Under the pieces are notes generated by a model. The model did not search any database. It was not told where the DNA came from and was given only the letters and a program-made list of their open reading frames with translations. Positions 58,087-64,000 of a stretch of 64,000 bases of DNA are shown here, piece by piece. The stretch comes from Orlajensenia sp001423545 (GTDB lineage Bacteria > Actinomycetota > Actinomycetes > Actinomycetales > Microbacteriaceae), in assembly GCA_001423545.1 (NCBI GenBank), contig LMOK01000003.1, positions 1,116,001 to 1,180,000 of the forward strand. Direction: 5' to 3'. A program made the translations under genes and the position numbers. Each line of letters opens with the position of its first letter. The stretch's first letter is position 1.

Positions 58087-59733
58087 ATGACCAAGAAACG
58101 CATCATCCTCGCGCCCGTCGTGGCGCTCGCCGTCACGGCCGCGATCGCCCTCTCCGGCTGCGCGGCGAACACGGCGACGACGCCCGCGGCAGACGCGAAA
58201 CCGCTCGAGGGCGGCACGATCGTCTACGGCCACCAGCAGGAGCCGGCATGCGTCTTCGGCGGCTGGATCGAGCAGGCCTACCTCAGCTACAACGTGCTCG
58301 ACAGCCTGGTCTCGCTCGACGAGGACCACCAGGTCGTGCCGTGGCTGGCCGAGAAGTGGGCCGTCTCCGACGACGGCCTGCACTGGACGTTCGACCTCAA
58401 GCCCGATGTGAAGTTCACGGACGGCAGCGACCTGACCGCCGAGGTCGTGGCCTACAACTTCGACTACTGGGTGAACGGCGGCGGCAACAGCACGGCGCTG
58501 GCCTGGCTCGGCGGCTACTACCAGGGCGCTGAGGCCGTCGACGACCTCACCGTGCAGGTCGACCTGGCCAAGCCCTACCCGCGCCTCGCCGACAACCTGA
58601 CGCAGGGCTACTTCGGCATCCAGTCGCAGAAGGCCCTGACCGAGCGCACCCAGGAGGAGAACTGCGCGGCCCCGATCGGCACCGGCGCCTTCATCGTGGA
58701 CCACTGGGACCGCGGGCAGGAGATCGTGCTGAAGCGCAACGACGGCTACACCTCGTGGCCGGCCAACGCGGAGCACACGGGTCCGGCGCTGGTCGACGAG
58801 GTCGAGTGGAAGTTCATCGCCGACGCCACCACGCGCGTGGCAGCGCTGAAGAGCGGCGAACTCGACGCCGTCTACGACGTTCCGGCCGTGCAGTGGAAGC
58901 CGACGGGAGACGCCGGGTTCACCCTCGAGAAGTACGTCACGCCGGGGCGCCCGCAGGTGCTCACCTTCAACACCGCGCAGGGTCCGTTCACCGACGAGTC
59001 CGTGCGGCAGGCCTTCGCCTACGCCGTCGACCGCAAGGAGATCGTCGAGTCGATCGGCCGCGGCGTGATCCCCTACGAGGGCAACGGCGGGGTCAGCCAG
59101 ACCACCCCCGGCTACAGCCAGAAGGCTGCGGACTGGTACACCCAGGACCTCGACAAGGCGGCCGACCTGCTCGACGAGGCCGGGTGGACCGAGACCGACT
59201 CCGACGGCTACCGCACCAAGGACGGCGAGACCCTCGAGGTGACGCTCCCGTACTTCACGGGGTCGATCATCACGGCTGATGGAGTCTCGATCCTGCAGGG
59301 CGTGCAGGAGCAGGCCAAGAAGTCCGGCTTCAAGGTCGACCTGATCCCCGTTCCGCAGGCCGAGGCGTTCTCGGGCGCCTACAGCAAGCCCGACGAACGC
59401 GACATCTACCCGGGCTACTGGACGGCCGTCACGAGCGGCATCCTGCAGATCAACTGGGGTGCCGGATCTGACGGCAACCCGAACAACTGGAACGCCTCGT
59501 TCACCGACTACCCCGAGCTGCAGGCTCTCATCCTGCAGGCCAACTCCGAGCCCGACGTCGACAAGCAGAACGCCCTCTACGAGCAGGCGCAGGAGTACAT
59601 CGCCGAGCACGCGCTCGCGATCGGCGTCTACGACAGGCTCTCGACGCTGGCGATCTCGCCGAAGCTCAAGGGCGTCTGGCAGGAGCACGCACAGGGAGGA
59701 CCGACGTTCTATGACGCGTACTTCGTTCAGTGA
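58087..59733 (+). CDS. ABC substrate-binding lipoprotein, family 5 (dipeptide/nickel type)
   Basis: A 548-residue exported protein with the lipobox LSGC near residue 25. The SBP_bac_5 features are LVSLDEDHQVVPWLAEKWAVSDDGLHWTFDLKPDVKF near residue 80 (read in parts) and VRQAFAYAVDRKEIVESIGRG near 315. Members bind oligopeptides, nickel chelates or small organic ligands. The partner genes and the NtaA/DszA-type enzyme after them suggest an organosulfur or chelator ligand rather than a peptide; this is inference. Its end overlaps the permease start by 23 bases. Confidence 0.87.
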   Translation: MTKKRIILAPVVALAVTAAIALSGCAANTATTPAADAKPLEGGTIVYGHQQEPACVFGGWIEQAYLSYNVLDSLVSLDEDHQVVPWLAEKWAVSDDGLHWTFDLKPDVKFTDGSDLTAEVVAYNFDYWVNGGGNSTALAWLGGYYQGAEAVDDLTVQVDLAKPYPRLADNLTQGYFGIQSQKALTERTQEENCAAPIGTGAFIVDHWDRGQEIVLKRNDGYTSWPANAEHTGPALVDEVEWKFIADATTRVAALKSGELDAVYDVPAVQWKPTGDAGFTLEKYVTPGRPQVLTFNTAQGPFTDESVRQAFAYAVDRKEIVESIGRGVIPYEGNGGVSQTTPGYSQKAADWYTQDLDKAADLLDEAGWTETDSDGYRTKDGETLEVTLPYFTGSIITADGVSILQGVQEQAKKSGFKVDLIPVPQAEAFSGAYSKPDERDIYPGYWTAVTSGILQINWGAGSDGNPNNWNASFTDYPELQALILQANSEPDVDKQNALYEQAQEYIAEHALAIGVYDRLSTLAISPKLKGVWQEHAQGGPTFYDAYFVQ

Positions 59734-60730
59734 GACGGATGCCGAGACCGGCGTCCTCCTCGGTTCCAGCGCACCGCGTCGGGGCCGGGGCGCACCGCGA
59801 CTCGTCGTCGGGAAGGTGGTGAGCGCCGCGCTGGTCCTGTTCGGCGCCGCCACCGCCGCCTTCTTCGCCCAGGCGTCGCTTCCCGGCGACCGGGCCACAG
59901 TGATCCTCAACATCCGCGCCGGCCAGGCCGTCGCGCGCACGCCGGAGGAGCTCGCGCCGATCAACGCGGAGTACCACCTGCACGATCCTCTGATCGTGCA
60001 GTACTTCGGGTACCTGCGCGGGCTCGTGGTCGGCGACCTCGGGAACTCGTACCAGCAGCATCGCCCGGTGATCGCGATCATCGCCGACCAGTTGGGCGCG
60101 ACCATCGTGCTCACCCTCACCGCCCTCGTCTTCGCCTGGATCATCATGGTGGTCTGGGTGACCCTCACCGCCGGCAAGGGACCGGCATCCCGGGCAATCG
60201 GCGGATTCTTCGACACCGTGGCGGCGGGGCTCCCGCACTACTGGCTCGGGATCATCCTGCTGCTGGTCTTCGCGCTGTCGTTGGGATGGTTCCCGGTGAT
60301 CGGGGGAACGGGACCGGTGGGACTGGTGCTGCCGGCCCTGACCCTCGCGATCCCGCTGGCCGGATTCCTCGGTCAGGCCACGAGGACCGAATTCGAGCGC
60401 GCCCTGGACTCGCCCTTCGTGCTGACGGCACGGATGCGGGGAATGGGCGACGTCGGCATCCGGCTGCGCCATGTGCTCCGCCACGCCGTCCTTCCCGCGG
60501 TCACGCTGTCGGGCTGGGCGCTCGGCGCGACGATCTCGGGCGCCGTGGTGGTCGAGGCGGTGTTCGCACGGCCGGGCATCGGCCAGGTGCTGGTCACCGC
60601 TGTGAGCAGCCAGGACATGCCCGTCGTGATCGGCATCGTCATGCTCATCGCCGCCTTCTACGTGCTGGCGAACCTGCTCGTCGACATCGCCTACGCCATC
60701 ATCGACCCGCGCCTCAGGAGGACTGCATGA
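59711..60730 (+). CDS. ABC permease, DppB type
   Basis: A 339-residue membrane protein with six spans. The lumen-facing loop ATVILNIRAGQAVARTPEELAPINAEYHL (read in parts) near residue 60 is typical of DppB. The EAA loop reads FVLTARMRGMGDVGIRLRHVLRHAVLPA near 240. An extra 35-residue hydrophilic N-terminus precedes the first span. ATG 59711 lies inside the end of the binding-protein gene, so translation is coupled. It ends in a four-base overlap with the DppC-type gene. Confidence 0.88.
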   Translation: MTRTSFSETDAETGVLLGSSAPRRGRGAPRLVVGKVVSAALVLFGAATAAFFAQASLPGDRATVILNIRAGQAVARTPEELAPINAEYHLHDPLIVQYFGYLRGLVVGDLGNSYQQHRPVIAIIADQLGATIVLTLTALVFAWIIMVVWVTLTAGKGPASRAIGGFFDTVAAGLPHYWLGIILLLVFALSLGWFPVIGGTGPVGLVLPALTLAIPLAGFLGQATRTEFERALDSPFVLTARMRGMGDVGIRLRHVLRHAVLPAVTLSGWALGATISGAVVVEAVFARPGIGQVLVTAVSSQDMPVVIGIVMLIAAFYVLANLLVDIAYAIIDPRLRRTA

Positions 60731-61587
60731 CCGCGACCATCGCTCAGGCCGCACCCCGGCCGACGGCATCCGCCCGTCTGCTGCAGGTGCCGTGGGACCT
60801 GATCGCCGCCCTCACGGCGACGGCGGTGTTCGCCCTCGCCGCCCTCTGGCCGGCTCTTCTGGCCACGCAGGGCCCGTTCGCGATGGACCTGGCGAACACG
60901 CTGGCTCCGCCGTCGTCGGCGCACTGGTTCGGCACCGACGAGTCGGGCCGCGACCTGTACTCGCGGGTGATCTACGGAACCGCGGCATCGTTGGGCGTCG
61001 GCATCGGCGCCGCGGCCGTCAGCCTCACCCTCGCCGTCATCCTCGGGTCGCTGGCTGCCCTCGGCAACAGGCCCACGGCGGCCGCTGTGGGCTGGCTGCT
61101 CGAGGTGGCCTTCGCCTTCCCGGCGCTGCTGCTCTCCCTGCTGCTGATCGCCGTGCTCGGCCCGTCGATCCTCACCCTCATCCTCGCGGTGGGGATCGGA
61201 ACCGCCCCCGGCTACGCGCGCATGGTGCGCGGGCAGATCCTCAGCGCCCGGGGTGCGCCCTACGTCGAGGCCGCCGTCGCGCTCGGCCACTCGCGTGGCC
61301 GCATCCTGCGCCAGCACATCCTGCCGAACTCGCTGCGCCCCCTCGTGGCCGTGTTCGCGCTCTCGATCGGGCAGTCGATCGTGTGGGCGTCGAGCCTGTC
61401 GTTCCTCGGCCTGGGCATCGCGCCACCGGCGCCCGAGTGGGGCGCCCTGCTCGACGCGGGACGCGGCTACATCACCGTCGCCGGATGGCTGACGGTGATC
61501 CCCGGCCTGGTGATCGTGCTGCTCGCCCTGACCACGACGACCCTCGGCCGCCATCTGCAGTCGATCCTCGAGAAGGGTGAGAAATGA
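60727..61587 (+). CDS. ABC permease, DppC type
   Basis: A 286-residue membrane protein. SAHWFGTDESGRDLYSRVIYG near residue 62 is the DppC/OppC N-terminal signature. The EAA loop reads PYVEAAVALGHSRGRILRQHILPN near 180. LGIAPPAPEWGALLDAGRGY near 230 closes the family pattern. It overlaps the genes on both sides by four bases and completes the channel with the DppB-type subunit. Confidence 0.9.
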   Translation: MTATIAQAAPRPTASARLLQVPWDLIAALTATAVFALAALWPALLATQGPFAMDLANTLAPPSSAHWFGTDESGRDLYSRVIYGTAASLGVGIGAAAVSLTLAVILGSLAALGNRPTAAAVGWLLEVAFAFPALLLSLLLIAVLGPSILTLILAVGIGTAPGYARMVRGQILSARGAPYVEAAVALGHSRGRILRQHILPNSLRPLVAVFALSIGQSIVWASSLSFLGLGIAPPAPEWGALLDAGRGYITVAGWLTVIPGLVIVLLALTTTTLGRHLQSILEKGEK

Positions 61588-63305
61588 TGAGTGCCATCAC
61601 CACGGATGCCGCGGCCTCGGACCTCGCGGCCGAGATCGACAACCTGGCCGGCTTCAGGCCGCGGCTGCGCGTGCGCGACCTCTCCGTCGCATTCCAGACC
61701 ACCGGCGGCCTGCGTCCGATCGTGCAGGACGTGTCCTTCGACCTGTATCCGGGCCAGTGCGTCGCGATCGTCGGCGAGTCCGGGTCGGGCAAGTCGGTCA
61801 CCGCCCGCACCGTGGTCGGGCTCACGGGCCGCGGCGCCCGGGTATCGGCAGGTGAGCTCTCCCTGCACGGCCGCGACGTCTCCGGGCTGTCGGATCGGCA
61901 GTGGCAGGGCATCAGGGGCAAGGAGGTGGGGTTCATCCTCCAGGACGCCCTCGTGTCGCTGGACCCATTGCGCCCTGTCGGAGCCGAGATCGCCGAGAGC
62001 CTGCGGCTGCACGGTTGGGGTGACTCCGCTGCCCGCAGCACGAAGGTCATCGAGCTGCTGACCTCCGTCGGCGTGCCGAAGCCGGAGCTGCGCGCTCGCC
62101 AGCGTCCGGATCAGCTCTCGGGTGGCCTGCGCCAGCGTGCGCTGATCGCGTCCGCGCTCGCCCTCGCGCCCGACGTCGTCATCGCCGACGAGCCCACCAC
62201 GGCGCTCGACGTCACAGTGCAGGCCCAGGTGCTCGAGCTGCTCGAGGAGTCCAAGCGCCGCGGCGCGTCGATCATCCTCATCAGCCATGACCTGTCCGTG
62301 GTCGCGCAGCTCGCCGATCACATCCTCGTGATGAAGGACGGTCGTGTGGTGGAGCAGGGTGCGGCCGCAGACCTGCTGGCCGCACCGCGCGAGGCGTACA
62401 CCCGGGCGCTCATCGCCGCGGTCCCCAGCGAGGACACCCGGGGCGGTTCTCTCAGCCCGGCCGGCGCCGTCCTGCTCGCGGCTGCCCCGCCGGCGCCCGA
62501 GGTGCGCGACGAGGTCGTGCTGTCCGCCCGCGACGTGGTCAAGCGCTTCAGGTCGTCCGACGGTTCGGTGACGACCGCCGTCGACTCCGTGTCGTTCGAC
62601 CTGCACCGGGGAGAGACCCTCGGCATCGTCGGCGAGTCCGGCTCCGGGAAGAGCACGACGGGTCGCATCGCCCTGGCGCTGGAGCAAGCTGATGCCGGCA
62701 CGGTGACCCTGCTCGGCGAGCCGTGGTCGAGCCTGCCCGAGCCCAGGCGACGTGCGCTGCGATCGCGCATCTCGGTCGTCTCGCAGGACCCGCTCTCGAG
62801 CTTCGACCCGCGCTGGAACGTGGAGCGCATCCTGCTCGACGCGCTGCAGCGCGGCGTGTTCCCCAGCGCCTCGGCTCGCGCCGAGCGCATCCGGGAACTG
62901 CTCGATCAGGTCGGCCTGCCCCACGCCGTGCTGCGGCGCTTCCCGCTGCGGCTCTCGGGAGGGCAGCGCCAGCGCATCGCCATCGCGAGGGCCCTCGCCG
63001 AGGCTCCGGATATCATCGTGCTCGACGAGGCTGTCTCGGCCCTCGACGTGACGATCCAGGCGCAGATCCTCGACCTGCTCGTCGTGCTGCAGCGTCAGCA
63101 CGGTCTGAGCTACCTGTTCATCTCGCACGACCTCGGCGTCATCGCGCACCTGAGTCACCGGGTGCTCGTCATGAAGGACGGCGTCGTGGTCGAGTCCGGC
63201 ACGCCCGACGACATCTTCCACCGCCCGCAGGAGCCGTACACACGCGAGCTCATCGCATCCATCCCCGTCTTCGACCCCCGACCCGCTCAGGAGCAGAACG
63301 CATGA
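61584..63305 (+). CDS. fused two-domain ABC ATPase, DppD-DppF type
   Basis: A 573-residue protein carrying both ATPases in one chain. Domain 1 (about 30-275) has Walker A GESGSGKS, signature LSGGLRQR and Walker B VVIADEPTTALD. Domain 2 (about 310-565) has Walker A GESGSGKST, signature LSGGQRQR and Walker B IIVLDEAVSALD, with Ala-Val in place of the common Pro-Thr. Each domain ends with the oligopeptide-type C-terminal tail (YTRALIAAVP, YTRELIASIP). The ATG overlaps the DppC stop; a second in-frame ATG follows directly. Confidence 0.9.
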   Translation: MMSAITTDAAASDLAAEIDNLAGFRPRLRVRDLSVAFQTTGGLRPIVQDVSFDLYPGQCVAIVGESGSGKSVTARTVVGLTGRGARVSAGELSLHGRDVSGLSDRQWQGIRGKEVGFILQDALVSLDPLRPVGAEIAESLRLHGWGDSAARSTKVIELLTSVGVPKPELRARQRPDQLSGGLRQRALIASALALAPDVVIADEPTTALDVTVQAQVLELLEESKRRGASIILISHDLSVVAQLADHILVMKDGRVVEQGAAADLLAAPREAYTRALIAAVPSEDTRGGSLSPAGAVLLAAAPPAPEVRDEVVLSARDVVKRFRSSDGSVTTAVDSVSFDLHRGETLGIVGESGSGKSTTGRIALALEQADAGTVTLLGEPWSSLPEPRRRALRSRISVVSQDPLSSFDPRWNVERILLDALQRGVFPSASARAERIRELLDQVGLPHAVLRRFPLRLSGGQRQRIAIARALAEAPDIIVLDEAVSALDVTIQAQILDLLVVLQRQHGLSYLFISHDLGVIAHLSHRVLVMKDGVVVESGTPDDIFHRPQEPYTRELIASIPVFDPRPAQEQNA

Positions 63306-64000
63306 CCACCCCGCTGCACTTCAACGCCTTCGTGATGAACACGAACTCCCACATCCACCACGGCCAGTGGCGCCGCTCCGACGCCGGCCAGGTCGACTTC
63401 AACGACGTCAGGCTCTGGATCGACCTCGCGAAGAAGCTCGAGGCCGCGAAGTTCGACGCCCTGTTCTTCGCCGACGTCACCGGGGTCTACGGCGACGCGG
63501 ATGCCGACTTCGACGTGTACATCCGCGAGGGACTGCAGATCCCGTCGAACGACCCCATCCCGCTCGTGGCGGCGCTCGCCGTGCACACCGAGAAGATCGG
63601 CCTGGCGCTCACCTCGAACGTCGCGCAGAGCCACCCGTACCAGTTCGCGAGGCAGGTCTCCACGCTCGACCACATCTCGAAGGGTCGCATCGCCTGGAAC
63701 ATCGTCACCGGCCTGCAGGACAACGGGGCGCGCAACTTCGGCTTCCCGCGGCTGACCGACCACACCGAGCGCTACGCCTGGGCCGAGGAGTACGTCGACG
63801 TCACCTACAAGCTGTGGGAGGGCTCGTGGGACGAGGGAGCCCTCGTGAAGGACCGCGAGAACGGCGTCTTCGGCGACTCGTCGAAGATCCACAAGATCAA
63901 CCACGAGTCCGAGCGCTACTCGGTGCAGGGGCCGCACCTGCCGTCGCCGTCGCCGCAGCGCACCCCCGTGCTCTACCAGGCGGGGTCGAGCGCTTCAGGT
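63302..64000 (+). CDS. NtaA/SnaA/DszA-type LLM monooxygenase, 3' end missing
   Basis: The first 233 residues of a flavin-dependent monooxygenase that uses FMNH2 from a separate reductase. LHFNAFVMNTNSHIHHGQWR at the N-terminus, FFADVTGVYG near residue 55 and GRIAWNIVTGLQDNGARNFG near 130 are characteristic of the nitrilotriacetate, pristinamycin and dibenzothiophene-sulfone group. The full family length is about 440. It overlaps the ABC ATPase stop as ATGA, so the imported ligand is probably its substrate. Sulfur or carbon scavenging from an organosulfur or chelator compound is likely. Confidence 0.88.
   Translation, partial: MTTPLHFNAFVMNTNSHIHHGQWRRSDAGQVDFNDVRLWIDLAKKLEAAKFDALFFADVTGVYGDADADFDVYIREGLQIPSNDPIPLVAALAVHTEKIGLALTSNVAQSHPYQFARQVSTLDHISKGRIAWNIVTGLQDNGARNFGFPRLTDHTERYAWAEEYVDVTYKLWEGSWDEGALVKDRENGVFGDSSKIHKINHESERYSVQGPHLPSPSPQRTPVLYQAGSSASG

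Noticed and set aside
1..64000. Prophage, insertion sequence, toxin-antitoxin, CRISPR or restriction system
   Set aside because: No transposase, integrase, capsid, nuclease or repeat-spacer pattern was seen. Base composition and gene style are uniform apart from short regulatory islands.

Overview
The window looks like chromosomal DNA of a high-GC actinobacterium, most likely Microbacteriaceae. The support is family-level: very high GC and dense short-gap operons, many leaderless-type starts (a TANNNT hexamer 6-8 bases before the start codon), cofactor F420 genes, a LAxTG surface protein, an actinobacterial ThrE exporter, and intergenic GATCGAGTAG...CTCGACCAGCG palindromes. I see no phage, insertion sequence, tRNA, rRNA or CRISPR. 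Two short runs of N interrupt coding sequence at 9582-9632 and 9891-9934.

Layout. 1-2150: a partial DUF6421-like gene, a small membrane protein and an AlkD-type DNA glycosylase. 2276-7280 (minus): a SsuABC/TauABC-like importer coupled to an acetyl-CoA synthetase. 7370-10754: acetyltransferase, SDR, alpha/beta hydrolase and exonuclease III. 10919-13382: a LAxTG surface protein followed by a DUF4012 protein. 13456-20831: a LacI regulator with a perfect 20-bp operator, a sugar ABC importer, a GH130 phosphorylase and a secreted protein, probably for beta-mannosides. 20868-24388 and 28156-32806: two facing F420 clusters. One holds an LLM oxidoreductase, cofE, fgd and cofC. The other holds a proposed F420-0 importer, cofD and a phosphatase. 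Between them lie an esterase, a LolA-like protein and an ABC exporter. 33038-36027: a hypothetical gene and a YtrA-type GntR/ABC operon with its operator.

36118-47852 is a pyrimidine or hydantoin catabolism locus. It carries a MocR regulator, beta-ureidopropionase, dihydropyrimidinase, an LLM oxidoreductase, a four-gene ABC importer, a class III aminotransferase and methylmalonate/malonate-semialdehyde dehydrogenase. These would take a dihydropyrimidine to beta-alanine, malonate semialdehyde and acetyl-CoA. No dihydropyrimidine dehydrogenase is present, and an LLM (possibly F420-dependent) enzyme sits inside the operon. 47957-50530: an enoyl-CoA hydratase, a frameshifted small membrane gene, and a LysR gene divergent from a 40-residue membrane protein. 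50679-56944: ThrE, pyrE, an acidic one-span protein, ribokinase, nucleoside hydrolase and a short LLM protein. 57072-64000: a NagD-like HAD phosphatase, then a dipeptide-type ABC importer coupled to an NtaA/DszA-type monooxygenase that runs off the end.

The strongest candidates for something new are the F420 salvage arrangement without a visible FO synthase, the LLM enzyme inside the pyrimidine operon, the acetyl-CoA synthetase fused by overlap to a sulfonate-type importer, and two families of palindromic repeats whose arms supply the stop codons of neighbouring genes.
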